A stretch of DNA of 64,000 nucleotides from an uncultured Mediterraneibacter sp. (GCA_944381935.1 CALWMN010000002.1:186001-250000); one strand, 5' to 3'. Numbered from the stretch's first letter, positions 53,968 through 63,994 are shown. The notes: generated by a model not told the origin, from the letters alone. Translations and numbers: made by a program.

Positions 53968-55638
53968 ATGAAAACAGACATTGAGATTGCACAGGAAGCA
54001 AAGATGGAGCACATCGGGAAAGTGGCGTCCGGTGCCGGGATTTCCGAAGAGGAACTGGAATACTACGGGAAATATAAGGCAAAGCTGTCCGATGAGCTGT
54101 GGGGCAGGATCAGGGATAACGAAGACGGAAAGCTTGTCCTGGTGACGGCGATCAATCCTACCCCAGCCGGTGAGGGAAAGACGACTACTACGGTGGGGCT
54201 CGGAGAGGCGATGGCGAAACTGGGCAAAAGGGCGCTGATCGCCCTAAGAGAACCGTCCCTGGGACCATGCTTCGGAATCAAGGGTGGTGCTGCCGGAGGC
54301 GGATATGCGCAGGTCGTGCCAATGGAAGACCTCAATCTTCATTTCACGGGAGATTTCCATGCGATCACCTCCGCCAACAACCTCCTTGCCGCTATGCTTG
54401 ACAACCATATCCAGCAGGGGAATGAGCTGGGGATTGACCCGAGACAGGTTGTCTGGAAACGCTGCGTGGACATGAATGACCGCGTGCTCCGCAACATCGT
54501 GGTAGGCCTCGGGAATAAAATGGACGGCATGGTAAGGGAAGACCATTTCGTGATCACGGTCGCTTCCGAGATCATGGCCATCCTCTGCCTGGCAGACGAT
54601 ATGGCAGATTTGAAACGCCGCCTCGGGAGGATTATCGTGGCCTATAATTTCTCGGGTGATCCTGTGACGGCGGATGATCTGAAGGCGACGGGAGCCATGG
54701 CAGCGCTTCTGAAAGATGCAGCCAAACCGAATATCATACAGACGCTCGAGCATACGCCTGCGCTGGTCCACGGGGGACCTTTCGCAAACATCGCGCACGG
54801 CTGCAACAGCGTCCGCGCCACAAGGATGGCATTGAAGCTGAGCGATATCACGATTACCGAGGCCGGTTTTGGCGCAGACCTCGGTGCAGAGAAATTCTTT
54901 GACATCAAGTGCCGCATGGCAGGCATGAAGCCGGACGCGGTTGTTTTAGTTGCAACTGTCCGCGCTTTGAAGTATAATGGTGGGGTTGCGAAGAGCGACC
55001 TTGCAAAGGAGAATCTGGACGCTCTTGCAAAAGGAATTGTGAATCTGGAAAAACATATTGAAAATATACAGAAATACGGTGTCCCGGTAGTGGTTACCCT
55101 GAACTCCTTTGTCACGGATACGGATGCTGAGAATGAATTTATCAGAAAATTCTGTGAGGAAAAAGGATGTGAATTTGCGCTCTCTGAAGTGTGGGAAAAG
55201 GGAGGGGAGGGAGGAATCTCTCTTGCAGAGAAGGTCCTTGAGACCCTGGAAAAGAAAGAGAACCATTTCCAACCGCTTTATGAGGACAGCCTCTCCCTCA
55301 AAGAAAAGATCGGGACAGTGGCAAAAGAAATATACGGCGCCCGCGGCGTGGTCTACGAGCCGGCGGCGGAAAAGCAGATTGCAAAGATCGAATCTATGGG
55401 ATTTGGTTCATTCCCGGTCTGCATGGCAAAGAATCAGTATTCTCTCTCGGACGATGCGAAAAAGCTCGGACGTCCCGAGAACTTCGACCTTCATATCCGG
55501 GAAGCCTATGTCAGTGCCGGGGCAGGTTTCGTCGTCGTTTTGACAGGCGCTGTCATGACGATGCCGGGGCTTCCGAAAATACCTGCGGCAAACGGGATCG
55601 ATGTCACAGACGAGGGTAGGATTACAGGACTGTTTTAA
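53968..55638 (+). CDS. fhs: Formate-tetrahydrofolate ligase
   Basis: The 556-residue enzyme forms 10-formyl-THF from formate, ATP and THF; it is a step of the Wood-Ljungdahl methyl branch and of one-carbon supply. The P-loop is [40 protein letters not shown] and [19 protein letters not shown] are signatures, as is [14 protein letters not shown] near the C-terminus. It follows ftsK by 13 bases and precedes folD by 11. Confidence 0.97.
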   Translation: MKTDIEIAQEAKMEHIGKVASGAGISEEELEYYGKYKAKLSDELWGRIRDNEDGKLVLVTAINPTPAGEGKTTTTVGLGEAMAKLGKRALIALREPSLGPCFGIKGGAAGGGYAQVVPMEDLNLHFTGDFHAITSANNLLAAMLDNHIQQGNELGIDPRQVVWKRCVDMNDRVLRNIVVGLGNKMDGMVREDHFVITVASEIMAILCLADDMADLKRRLGRIIVAYNFSGDPVTADDLKATGAMAALLKDAAKPNIIQTLEHTPALVHGGPFANIAHGCNSVRATRMALKLSDITITEAGFGADLGAEKFFDIKCRMAGMKPDAVVLVATVRALKYNGGVAKSDLAKENLDALAKGIVNLEKHIENIQKYGVPVVVTLNSFVTDTDAENEFIRKFCEEKGCEFALSEVWEKGGEGGISLAEKVLETLEKKENHFQPLYEDSLSLKEKIGTVAKEIYGARGVVYEPAAEKQIAKIESMGFGSFPVCMAKNQYSLSDDAKKLGRPENFDLHIREAYVSAGAGFVVVLTGAVMTMPGLPKIPAANGIDVTDEGRITGLF

Positions 55639-55649
55639 AGGAGAAACCA

Positions 55650-56489
55650 ATGGGGCACTTAATTGACGGAAAAGAGATTGCAAGACAGATCAAAGAGGAA
55701 CTGAAAGAAGAAGTACAGGGATTAAAGGAAAAGGGCATGCAGGTCTGCCTGGCAGTCATACAGGTGGGGGACGATCCGGCGTCCACTGTGTATGTCAGAA
55801 ACAAGAAAAAAGCGTGTGAATATATCGGGATCGGGTCAAAATCCTTTGACCTGCCCGGAACAGCCTCTGAGGAGGAGCTTGTCTCGCTTGTGGAAAGCCT
55901 GAATCAGGATCCGGAAGTAAACGGGATACTGGTGCAGCTTCCGCTCCCAAAGCACATTGATGAAGACCGGATCATAAGAACGATCTCACCGGATAAAGAT
56001 GTGGACGGCTTCCATCCGATCAGTGTCGGACGGTTGTGGATCGGGGAGAAGGGATTTCTCTCCTGTACGCCGGCAGGGATCATTCAGCTTCTGAAACGGT
56101 CCGGCATCCAGATGGAAGGCAGGCACTGCGTGATCGTCGGCAGAAGCAATATCGTAGGGAAGCCTATGGCAGCGCTTCTGCTGCGTGAAAACGCTACCGT
56201 TACAGTAACCCATTCCAGGACAAGGAATCTGCCTAAGGTCACAAGGACGGCGGATATTCTGATTGTTGCAATGGGAAAAGAGCGGTTCATCACCTCGGAA
56301 TATGTGAAGGACGGCGCGGTGGTGATTGATGTGGGGATGCACAGAGACGCAGAGAACCGCCTGTGCGGAGATGTGGACTTTGCGGATGTGGAACCGAAGG
56401 TGTCCGCGATCACGCCGGTCCCGGGAGGGGTCGGTCCCATGACGATTGCGATGTTGATGAATAACTGTGTGGAAACTGTGCGCTGTTAG
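55650..56489 (+). CDS. folD: Methylene-THF dehydrogenase/methenyl-THF cyclohydrolase
   Basis: The 279-residue bifunctional FolD interconverts methylene-, methenyl- and formyl-THF. The active-site YVRNKKKACEYIGI carries the catalytic lysine; GILVQLPLPKHIDEDRI, VGRSNIVGKPMAALLL and TPVPGGVGPMTIAMLMNN are family signatures. With Fhs upstream it gives a complete formate-to-methylene-THF route. The next gene starts 12 bases later. Confidence 0.96.
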   Translation: MGHLIDGKEIARQIKEELKEEVQGLKEKGMQVCLAVIQVGDDPASTVYVRNKKKACEYIGIGSKSFDLPGTASEEELVSLVESLNQDPEVNGILVQLPLPKHIDEDRIIRTISPDKDVDGFHPISVGRLWIGEKGFLSCTPAGIIQLLKRSGIQMEGRHCVIVGRSNIVGKPMAALLLRENATVTVTHSRTRNLPKVTRTADILIVAMGKERFITSEYVKDGAVVIDVGMHRDAENRLCGDVDFADVEPKVSAITPVPGGVGPMTIAMLMNNCVETVRC

Positions 56490-56501
56490 GAGGAAGCATT
56501 T

Positions 56502-57731
56502 ATGAGATGTACACATTGCGGAGCAAATATCCCGGAAGATCAGATGGTTTGTCCCGAATGCGGTGCGGAAGTGCAGATTGTGCCGGATTATAATCCTCTG
56601 GAAGACGTACTTACACGCGAAGTCAGAGGATCTGTGGAAGGCGCCACAAGACAGATCCGGACAGATGATATCAGAAGACAGCGCCGTGAAAGCAGGACGC
56701 AGAACGTCAATTCAACCCGGGTTGTCAGCCAGGGTGAGATTGACAGGATACGGGATGAGAGAAGGGAGAAGGCGCGGCGTCAGCAGCAGATGATGAAGCG
56801 TAAGGAGGCTGCGCTCAGACGGAGGAGAAACCTGCTTCTTACTCTGTTTATTTTTCTTGTTCTGATTGTGGCAGGAGTTTATGTGATCTATCATAATTCT
56901 TATACAGGAGTTGTGAGGCGGGGGTATGATGCGCTTCAGGCCGGAAGTTATGAAGAGGCACAGGGCCTGTTTGACCGGGCTGTCGTAAAAGACAGGTCCC
57001 GAGCAGAAGCATACACGGGATTGGCAGAAGTCTATATGGAACAGGATGATCTGGAAGCGGCTGAATCCGTGTTCCTCACTGCCCTGGAGACCCAGCCCTC
57101 CAATGTGGAATTATATCGGGCAGCCATTGATTTTTATGTGAATAGCGGACAACAGTCAAAGATATCGGCCCTTCTTGAGGACTGTGAAGATAAGAGTGTG
57201 CTGGATGCGGTAGCCGAGTATGTTTCCGATGCACCGGAGTTCAGCCTGAAGGAAGGGACTTATACGGAAGTGCAGGAGGTTTCCATTTCCTCAGACACAG
57301 GGGGCACGATTTATTATACAACAGACGGAAGTGATCCTACGGAAGGAAGCACGGTGTATGAAGAACCTGTCCTGCTTCAGAATGAGGGGGAGACGGAAAT
57401 ACGGGCGGTTTCCGTCAATGAAAACGGGATTCCAAGCGTTATCGCAAGCGCAGTGTACACGATAGAGTTTCCGATTGTCGACGCCCCGGCAGTCACTCCG
57501 GCTACGGGGCAGTACACGGAGCCGACCACGATTACGATTACGGTACCGGAAGGGTATACGGCATATTACACGATGGACGGGAGCACCCCGACAACAGATT
57601 CCGAGAAATATACAGGGCCGGTCGATATGCCGGAAAACAGCCAGACTATTTTCAGCGCTATCCTTGTAAATGACCAGAACGGAAAATCTACGGCTGTGAC
57701 GACAAGGAATTACATCACAAGATCAGAATAA
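56502..57731 (+). CDS. Zinc-ribbon, membrane-anchored TPR protein with CHB_HEX-type repeats
   Basis: The 409-residue protein has an N-terminal zinc ribbon (MRCTHCGANIPEDQMVCPECG), an Arg-rich cytoplasmic region (60-107), one membrane segment (LLLTLFIFLVLIVAGVYVIY, about 110-130), outside it TPR-like repeats (about 140-225; YDALQAGSYEEAQGLFDRAV, YTGLAEVYMEQDDLEAAESV), and two domains of the chitobiase/hexosaminidase C-terminal type (TIYYTTDGSDPT near 267 and AYYTMDGSTPT near 356). Similar multi-part proteins are common in Lachnospiraceae; the function is unknown, perhaps at the cell envelope. It is transcribed with fhs-folD. Confidence 0.85.
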   Translation: MRCTHCGANIPEDQMVCPECGAEVQIVPDYNPLEDVLTREVRGSVEGATRQIRTDDIRRQRRESRTQNVNSTRVVSQGEIDRIRDERREKARRQQQMMKRKEAALRRRRNLLLTLFIFLVLIVAGVYVIYHNSYTGVVRRGYDALQAGSYEEAQGLFDRAVVKDRSRAEAYTGLAEVYMEQDDLEAAESVFLTALETQPSNVELYRAAIDFYVNSGQQSKISALLEDCEDKSVLDAVAEYVSDAPEFSLKEGTYTEVQEVSISSDTGGTIYYTTDGSDPTEGSTVYEEPVLLQNEGETEIRAVSVNENGIPSVIASAVYTIEFPIVDAPAVTPATGQYTEPTTITITVPEGYTAYYTMDGSTPTTDSEKYTGPVDMPENSQTIFSAILVNDQNGKSTAVTTRNYITRSE

Positions 57732-57794
57732 ACTTGTCATTGGACCGTTAATGGCGTATGATGGAAAGGGCGATTTTTTACAAGGAGGAGAATC

Positions 57795-58682
57795 ATGTAT
57801 AAGATATTAAAAGCAGAAAAACTGGCTGATAAGATCTTCCTGATGGATGTGCATGCGCCGCGTGTTGCAGGCCACTGTCAGCCGGGGCAGTTTGTGATTG
57901 TAAAGATGGACGAAAAGGGCGAGCGCATCCCTCTGACGATCTGCGATTATGACAGAGGGGCAGGTACGGTTACGATTGTCGTACAGGAAGTCGGGGCGTC
58001 CACAACAAAGATGGGCAGCCTGAAAGAGGGAGATTCTTTCCGCGATTTTACAGGGCCTCTGGGATGCCCCTCAGAATTTGTCCATGAAGATATAGATAGT
58101 CTGAAGAAGAAAAAGATGCTTTTCGTCGCGGGGGGCGTCGGGGCGGCTCCGGTCTATCCGCAGGTGAAATGGCTCAGGGAACACGGGATCAATGCAGACG
58201 TCATTGTCGGCGCTAAGACAAAGGACATGCTGATTCTGGAAGATGAGATGAAGGCAGTTTCCGGAAACTATTATCCATGTACAGATGATGGTACATACGG
58301 CCATGCAGGAATGGTCACGGCTATGGTCGAGGAGCTTGTAAAAGAAGGAAATCAATACGATGTGTGTATTGCGATTGGACCGATGATCATGATGAAGTTC
58401 GTCTGTCTTCTCACAAAGAAACTGGAGATTCCAACGATTGTCAGCATGAACCCGATCATGGTGGATGGAACCGGCATGTGCGGGGCCTGCCGTCTTCAGG
58501 TGGGAGAGGAGATCAAGTTTGCCTGTGTAGACGGACCGGAGTTCGACGGACATCTTGTAGATTTCGACCAGGCGATGAAGAGGAGCCAGATGTATAAGAC
58601 CGAGGAAGGCCGCGCCATGTTAAGGCTGCAGGAAGGCGGGACACATCATGGCGGATGCGGACATTGTGGAGGTGACGAGTGA
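57795..58682 (+). CDS. nfnA: NfnA: sulfide dehydrogenase-like FAD/NAD-binding subunit
   Basis: The 295-residue ferredoxin-NADP reductase-like protein with one [2Fe-2S] cluster is the small subunit of NADH-dependent reduced ferredoxin:NADP oxidoreductase, which bifurcates electrons. The FAD-binding RIPLTICDYDR, the NAD-binding FVAGGVGAAPVYPQVKWL, and cluster cysteines in GTGMCGACRLQ and FACVDGPEFDGHLVDF are visible; a His/Gly/Cys tail (HHGGCGHCGGDE) is extra. It overlaps nfnB by one base (TGATG). Confidence 0.93.
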   Translation: MYKILKAEKLADKIFLMDVHAPRVAGHCQPGQFVIVKMDEKGERIPLTICDYDRGAGTVTIVVQEVGASTTKMGSLKEGDSFRDFTGPLGCPSEFVHEDIDSLKKKKMLFVAGGVGAAPVYPQVKWLREHGINADVIVGAKTKDMLILEDEMKAVSGNYYPCTDDGTYGHAGMVTAMVEELVKEGNQYDVCIAIGPMIMMKFVCLLTKKLEIPTIVSMNPIMVDGTGMCGACRLQVGEEIKFACVDGPEFDGHLVDFDQAMKRSQMYKTEEGRAMLRLQEGGTHHGGCGHCGGDE

Positions 58683-60070
58683 TGGCAGATATGTTGAAAA
58701 AAGTACCTGTAAGAGAGCAGGAGCCGAAGGTGCGCGCGGCGAATTTTGACGAGGTTTGCCTTGGGTATAATTTGGAGGAAGCGATGGACGAGGCGACCAG
58801 ATGCCTGAACTGCAAGAACGCGAAATGTGTGCAGGGATGTCCGGTAGCCATCGATATCCCGTCTTTCATCCAGGAAGTGAAGGAAGGAAACATTGAGGAG
58901 GCATACAAGGTGATCGGAAGATCCAGCGCTCTTCCTGCCATCTGCGGACGTGTCTGCCCGCAGGAGTCACAGTGCGAGGGGAGGTGTATCCGCGGGATTA
59001 AGGGAGAGCCGGTGTCCATCGGAAAGCTGGAGAGATTTGTCGCGGACTATGCACTGGAACACGATATCAAGCCGGTCGGTGCAGATTCTCTGAACGGACA
59101 CAAGGTAGCAGTCATCGGTTCTGGCCCTTCCGGCCTTACCTGTGCGGGCGACCTGGCAAAGAAAGGGTACGACGTTACAGTATTTGAGGCGCTCCATGAG
59201 TTGGGCGGCGTACTGGTATATGGCATCCCGGAATTTCGTCTGCCCAAGGAGAAGGTCGTCGCGAAAGAGATTGAGAAGGTCAGGGAGCTCGGGGTAAAAT
59301 TCGAGACAAATGTGGTGATCGGGAAATCCACGACCATTGACCAGCTCATGGAAGAAGAAGGATTTGAAGCCGTATTTATCGGATCGGGGGCCGGGCTTCC
59401 GATGTTCATGGGGATCCCGGGAGAGAATGCGAATGGGGTATTCTCAGCCAATGAATACCTGACAAGAAGTAATCTGATGAAAGCCTTTGACGAGGATTAC
59501 GACACCCCGATCATTGCGGGAAAGAAGGTCGCTGTCGTGGGCGGCGGGAACGTTGCTATGGATGCGGCGAGGACTGCGCTCAGGCTGGGGGCGGATGTAC
59601 ATATCGTCTACCGCAGGAGTGAGGCAGAGCTTCCGGCAAGGGTGGAAGAAGTCCATCATGCGAAAGAAGAGGGCGTTATTTTTAATCTTCTGACGAACCC
59701 AAAGAAAATCAATGTGGATGAAGATGGAAATATATCAAGTGTCACAGTAATCAAGATGGAGCTGGGCGAGCCGGATGCCTCCGGCAGACGCCGTCCGGTC
59801 GAGATTCCGGGATCTGAGTATGATATCGAGGTCGATACCGTTATCATGGCTCTCGGCACTTCCCCGAACCCGCTGATCTCCTCCACGACAAAAGGACTGG
59901 AGACAAACCGCAGGAAATGTATCGTTGCGGATGAAGATAACGGACAGACCTCTAAGAAAGGGGTATTTGCCGGCGGTGACGCCGTAACCGGGGCTGCCAC
60001 GGTTATCCTTGCGATGGGCGCAGGAAAAGCAGGGGCAAAAGGGATTGACGAGTATCTTTCAGAAAAATAA
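58682..60070 (+). CDS. nfnB: NfnB: glutamate synthase small chain-like subunit
   Basis: The 462-residue partner of NfnA carries two [4Fe-4S] clusters (CLNCKNAKCVQGCPVAIDIP and CGRVCPQESQCEGRC), FAD site VIGSGPSGLTCAGDLAKKGY and NADP site VAVVGGGNVAMDAARTALRL. The closing FAGGDAVTGAATVILAMGAG is typical of this family. Together the subunits couple NADH and reduced ferredoxin to NADPH formation. The absence of a large glutamate synthase gene nearby argues against GltD. Start ATG 58682 after GGAGGTGACG. Confidence 0.94.
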   Translation: MADMLKKVPVREQEPKVRAANFDEVCLGYNLEEAMDEATRCLNCKNAKCVQGCPVAIDIPSFIQEVKEGNIEEAYKVIGRSSALPAICGRVCPQESQCEGRCIRGIKGEPVSIGKLERFVADYALEHDIKPVGADSLNGHKVAVIGSGPSGLTCAGDLAKKGYDVTVFEALHELGGVLVYGIPEFRLPKEKVVAKEIEKVRELGVKFETNVVIGKSTTIDQLMEEEGFEAVFIGSGAGLPMFMGIPGENANGVFSANEYLTRSNLMKAFDEDYDTPIIAGKKVAVVGGGNVAMDAARTALRLGADVHIVYRRSEAELPARVEEVHHAKEEGVIFNLLTNPKKINVDEDGNISSVTVIKMELGEPDASGRRRPVEIPGSEYDIEVDTVIMALGTSPNPLISSTTKGLETNRRKCIVADEDNGQTSKKGVFAGGDAVTGAATVILAMGAGKAGAKGIDEYLSEK

Positions 60071-60098
60071 AATACAGGATACATGAGATTTCGGGAAG

Positions 60099-60128
60099 CT
60101 CTCCGGCATAGATATGCGGAGAGTTTTT
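60099..60128 (+). terminator. Terminator after nfnB
   Basis: CTCTCCG (60099-60105) pairs with CGGAGAG (60117-60123), with CAT/ATG in the inner stem and five T after it. Confidence 0.88.
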
Positions 60129-60195
60129 CCGTCTGACGCAAGCTTCTGAATCTGGAACGTACCGGACAGATAAGAGACGAAAAGGAGAACCTGAG

Positions 60196-60909
60196 ATGAC
60201 AGAGGAGATAAGGAAGGAATTGTATAATCTTGCCGAGGAAGACTACAAAGAGTTCAATAAGAACCTTATTCCGGGCACAGAGAATATAATCGGGATACGG
60301 CTTCCCGCACTGCGCAGGCTGGCAAAGGAGATAGCCAGAAAGGATTTCCGTCTGTACATGGATGAATGTCGCAGCCTGGACACAGCGGACGCCCTGCACG
60401 AGGAAATCATGCTCCAGGGGATGGTCCTGGGATATGCCGGGATGTCCCGTGAAGAACGGACCGCATATCTGGATGAATTTGTGCCAAAGATTGCGAACTG
60501 GGCAGTCTGTGACAGTTGTGCCACAAGTTATAAATTCATGGAGAAGGAGCCGGACTACTGGTTCAATTATCTGCGGAAATATCGCGACAGCGGAAAAGAA
60601 TTTGACCTGCGTTTCATGATTGTGGCAATGATGTCTCATTTTGTCGATGAGGAACACATTGACGAGATTCTGGAATACTGCAATACGATCAGAAATGACG
60701 GCTATTATGCCAAAATGGGCGTCGCGTGGACCGTTCAGGTCTGCTACGTCAAATTCCCCGAAAAGACAAGACAATTCCTTGAAAATAACAGAATGGATGA
60801 TTTCACCCACAACAAAGCAATCCAGAAAATCCGTGAATCATACCGTGTGAGCCGGGAGGAAAAGGAAGAACTGAATAACCTGAAGAGAATGACCGGCAGA
60901 TCCCATTGA
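60196..60909 (+). CDS. DNA alkylation repair protein (AlkD-like)
   Basis: The 237-residue all-helical HEAT-like repeat protein is similar to the AlkC/AlkD DNA glycosylases that remove 3- and 7-methylpurines. The sequence has NLIPGTENIIGIRLPALRRL at the N-terminus, FVPKIANWAVCDSCATSYKF with the conserved Trp and Asp region, and WTVQVCYVKFPEKT. Not all such proteins are active glycosylases. Start ATG 60196 after GAAAAGGAGAACC. It is a single-gene unit. Confidence 0.87.
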   Translation: MTEEIRKELYNLAEEDYKEFNKNLIPGTENIIGIRLPALRRLAKEIARKDFRLYMDECRSLDTADALHEEIMLQGMVLGYAGMSREERTAYLDEFVPKIANWAVCDSCATSYKFMEKEPDYWFNYLRKYRDSGKEFDLRFMIVAMMSHFVDEEHIDEILEYCNTIRNDGYYAKMGVAWTVQVCYVKFPEKTRQFLENNRMDDFTHNKAIQKIRESYRVSREEKEELNNLKRMTGRSH

Positions 60910-61069
60910 CTGTTACGGCGAATGTGCCATTTCTCCCATTTCATAAAATTGATTCGGGCCGGTTCTTATTCTGAATCAAAATACGAGTAATTTGTGATTA
61001 TTTTTGAAAAAATACATGTTATACTATTTTGGGCATGAAATATATTCTAGCAGACTGGAGAAAGATACA

Positions 61070-63127
61070 ATGGCGGAAAACAACAGATATTTGGATGGAA
61101 CATTGTTCTTAAAAGACGTGACGGAAAAAATAAAGCAAAGGCTTGAAAATATAGAACAGTCTCTTGATGAAGGGAAGAGAGAAATTGAGAATATGCACGA
61201 GTACTACTGGGAAAATTATACGGAAATGGACCAGTACGGCTACGAAGATTATGATAACCAGCAGGCGCTCCTTGGCCAGCTGAACGCCAACCAGGAACAG
61301 CTTGTATTGAAGCATCGGTTTGAGCGGATGGCGGACGCCCCTTTTTTCGGCAGGGTGGACTTTGTCTTTGACGGGGATGAGGAGCCGGAACTGTTCTATA
61401 TCGGGATCGGTAACTTTGCGGAACAGGCGGGGATGACGCCGCTGATCTATGACTGGCGCGCCCCGGTGAGCGGGCTCTTTTATGATTATGATAAAGGGCC
61501 TGCTTCCTACGAGGCTCCGGCAGGACGGATAGAAGGGGAGATCCGCTCGAAATGGCAGTACAAGATCAGGGATGGTAAGATGAGCTATGCCTTTGAGAGC
61601 GATACAAAGATCGACGATGAGATCCTGAAACAGGAATTGGGGCACAATGGCGATGTAAAGCTGAAAAACATCGTGCGCACGATACAGAAAGAGCAGAATG
61701 CAATCATACGCAATACGAAAGACAGGATTCTCGTGATCCAGGGGGCTGCAGGAAGCGGGAAGACATCCATTGCCTTTCACAGGATCGCCTATCTTCTGTA
61801 CCATGACAGGGAGAACCTGAAATCTTCTAATGTGCTGGTCCTCTCGCCAAACAGCGTATTTGCAGATTATATTTCCCATATCCTGCCCGAGCTGGGGGAA
61901 GAGAATATACAGGAAATGAGTTTTGACCTCTTCGCATACCGTGAGTTAAAGGATACTGCGTCTGACTGTGAAGACAGATACGATCACCTGGAACGGATTA
62001 TGAAATTTCCGGATGAACAGGACAAGGAGCGTTTTCGGATGAAACAGTCAGAGGATTTCGTCGGATTGATCGAGGGATTTCTTGCCACACTGGAGGACCG
62101 CCTGGTTGATTTTTGCGAGGTCAGGTTCAGGGGAGCAAAGCTTACGGAGGAAGAGCTGATCCGTATGTTCTATTTTAAATTCCAGGAAACGCCGCTTCTG
62201 GCGCGGATGGATGCAGTGATGGAATATTTTATCGATGCATATGAGACGCTCAAAGGCAGAGATATCTCCGAGGAGGACAGGGAGCTTATCCAGGGGAAAT
62301 TTGACAGCATGTATGTGACGAAGGATATCTATACGATCTACAACTGGCTTCTGGAGGACTGCGGCATGGATCTGCTGCCGGGCGTCCCCTGTGAGAGAAG
62401 AAAAGTGCAGTATGAGGATGTATTCCCCATGCTGTACCTGAAATACCGCCTGCTCGGACACGGGTCACAGAAGAACATCAAGCATCTCGTAATCGATGAG
62501 ATGCAGGATTATTCTTTCCTGCAATACGTGCTCTTAAAGCAGATCTTCCACTGCAGAATGACTATGCTTGGAGACTACGCACAGACGCTGGATACGAAAC
62601 AGCAGGATGTACTGACATTCCTGCCGAAGATCTTTGGGAAGGAGATCCGAAAGGTGATCCTTAAGAAGAGCTACCGCAACACGTATGAGATTGCGAAATA
62701 TGCGGGAGAGCTCAGCGGGATTACGGATCTGGAGCTTCTGGAACGGCACGGAAGAGAAGTGGAAGAGAGGACATTTCAGTCGGAAGATGAAATGTTGGAA
62801 GCGATACAGGAAAGTCTCTCCCTTGGAGATGGAGGATATGAGACAGGAGCGGTGCTCACCATGACAGAGGAAGAGGCATATGACATTTACCGGCTGCTTG
62901 CAGCCCGGGGTGTGGATGCGGCATATGTGGACAGGGACAGCTCCTCCTTTAAGCGGGGGCTGACGGTAACGACCTTCTATCTCGCAAAGGGACTTGAATT
63001 TGACCAGGTCTTTACTATCCGGGGAAATGAGGGGAATCCTCTGGGTCAGCAGGCAGAGTATATCAGCGCGACGAGAGCGCTGCAGGAACTCTATGTGTAC
63101 AGTGTCAGCGGGAATCACACACTGTAA
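61070..63127 (+). CDS. HelD-like superfamily 1 helicase
   Basis: The 685-residue UvrD/Rep-type ATPase belongs to the HelD group, which binds RNA polymerase and helps recycle stalled complexes. An N-terminal coiled coil (about 20-85, KIKQRLENIEQSLDEGKREI) would enter the polymerase. The helicase motifs are VIQGAAGSGKTSIAFHRIAY, LVLSPNSVFADYIS, HLVIDEMQDYSFLQY, MLGDYAQTL, KKSYRNTYEIAKY and ISATRALQELYV. ATG 61070 is chosen, eight bases after GGAGAAAG; an upstream in-frame TTG lacks a site. HelD2-type proteins in some Firmicutes affect rifamycin sensitivity. Confidence 0.9.
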   Translation: MAENNRYLDGTLFLKDVTEKIKQRLENIEQSLDEGKREIENMHEYYWENYTEMDQYGYEDYDNQQALLGQLNANQEQLVLKHRFERMADAPFFGRVDFVFDGDEEPELFYIGIGNFAEQAGMTPLIYDWRAPVSGLFYDYDKGPASYEAPAGRIEGEIRSKWQYKIRDGKMSYAFESDTKIDDEILKQELGHNGDVKLKNIVRTIQKEQNAIIRNTKDRILVIQGAAGSGKTSIAFHRIAYLLYHDRENLKSSNVLVLSPNSVFADYISHILPELGEENIQEMSFDLFAYRELKDTASDCEDRYDHLERIMKFPDEQDKERFRMKQSEDFVGLIEGFLATLEDRLVDFCEVRFRGAKLTEEELIRMFYFKFQETPLLARMDAVMEYFIDAYETLKGRDISEEDRELIQGKFDSMYVTKDIYTIYNWLLEDCGMDLLPGVPCERRKVQYEDVFPMLYLKYRLLGHGSQKNIKHLVIDEMQDYSFLQYVLLKQIFHCRMTMLGDYAQTLDTKQQDVLTFLPKIFGKEIRKVILKKSYRNTYEIAKYAGELSGITDLELLERHGREVEERTFQSEDEMLEAIQESLSLGDGGYETGAVLTMTEEEAYDIYRLLAARGVDAAYVDRDSSSFKRGLTVTTFYLAKGLEFDQVFTIRGNEGNPLGQQAEYISATRALQELYVYSVSGNHTL

Positions 63128-63278
63128 AAAATATCCATACAGGGTATCGGAAATTACCATATCTACTTTTGGTCGAGTGAGATCTGCTCTGCCATATGTT
63201 ATACTTGGACTGAGAGGAAGAAAGTTTTCACTGTAAGTTCAGTAAGGAGACAGGTATTTCGGCAAAGGGGGATGCAGG

Positions 63279-63487
63279 ATGGATGCTAAAAACGTGGGAA
63301 AACGGATCGCAGAACTGAGAAAAGGAAAAGGATGGACACAGAGACAGCTTGCCGACCGGCTTCACGTGACAGACAAAGCGGTAAGCAAATGGGAGAGAGG
63401 AGTTTCCCAAACAAAAGGATATTAGAAACAATCCATGAAATACCTGCTTGCGTTAAAGGAATTACAATAGAACAGTATATTTTTTAA
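63279..63487 (+). pseudogene. XRE family regulator, frameshifted
   Basis: The open frame from ATG 63279 encodes MDAKNVGKRIAELRKGKGWT and QLADRLHVTDKAVSKWERGVS, a normal helix-turn-helix, but stops at 63425 after only 48 codons. In the -1 frame reading continues from about 63413 as KRILETIHEI to a TAA at 63485-63487 that sits in a terminator hairpin. The combined length of about 69 residues fits this family. A one-base indel near the AAAAGG at 63413-63418 is the simplest explanation; a sequencing error is possible. Confidence 0.65.
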
Positions 63488-63519
63488 CATGCATTTCTAT
63501 ATTGATTTGCATGTTTTTT
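63486..63519 (+). terminator. Terminator after the XRE remnant
   Basis: AACATGCA (63486-63493) pairs perfectly with TGCATGTT (63508-63515), followed by TTTT. Confidence 0.8.
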
Positions 63520-63559
63520 CATTTCTAAAAGAAAATTTAAAACAAACACCATATAACAC

Positions 63560-63588
63560 TTGACAACAGTTTACAACTGTTATATACT
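63560..63588 (+). promoter_or_regulatory. Promoter of the GntR gene with inverted repeat
   Basis: TTGACA (63560-63565), 17 bases, TATACT (63583-63588). The spacer holds an inverted repeat AACAGT (63565-63570) / ACTGTT (63576-63581), a likely operator for the YtrA-type protein encoded just downstream. Confidence 0.82.
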
Positions 63589-63619
63589 GTTTTCAAGAAA
63601 AGGAGGAAGGATATAAAGA

Positions 63620-63991
63620 ATGAAAATTATAATCAATACTTCCCTAATGGTTCCCATTTATGAACAGATTGTTGACCAGATTAAAATGCTCATACGAAAT
63701 GGTGAACTAAAGGAAAACGACAATCTTCCGTCTGTCCGTACTCTTTCTAAGGAACTAAAAATAAGTGCTTTGACAGTAAAGAAAGCCTACGATAATTTAG
63801 AAAGCGAGGGTTTCACAGTTACAGTACATGGCAAAGGCACTTATGTAGCGGCTACGAATACAGAACTTCTTTTGGAAGAACAGAAAAAAGAGTTGGAAGC
63901 TGATTTAGAGCAGGCTATCCAAAAAGGCAGACGTTGCGGTATTAGTGATGAAGATATAAAAAGTTTATTCGAGTTGATATTGGAGGGCTGA
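63620..63991 (+). CDS. GntR family regulator, YtrA subfamily
   Basis: The 123-residue short GntR protein has an N-terminal winged helix (VPIYEQIVDQIKMLIRNGEL, then NLPSVRTLSKELKISALTVK and GKGTYVA) and a short helical dimerisation tail (about 80-123). YtrA-type regulators usually open operons of ABC transporters, and a new start codon lies four bases after the stop here. The gene is AT-richer than its left neighbours. Start ATG 63620 follows AAGGAGGAAGG. Confidence 0.9.
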   Translation: MKIIINTSLMVPIYEQIVDQIKMLIRNGELKENDNLPSVRTLSKELKISALTVKKAYDNLESEGFTVTVHGKGTYVAATNTELLLEEQKKELEADLEQAIQKGRRCGISDEDIKSLFELILEG

Positions 63992-63994
63992 TAT

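Noticed and set aside
58682..60070. Glutamate synthase small subunit (GltD)
   Set aside because: There is no large subunit gene nearby, and the one-base overlap with an NfnA-type partner points to NfnB.
63405..63425. A programmed -1 frameshift site in the XRE gene
   Set aside because: CCCAAAC is not in the reading phase required for a classical slippery heptamer, so a simple indel is more likely.
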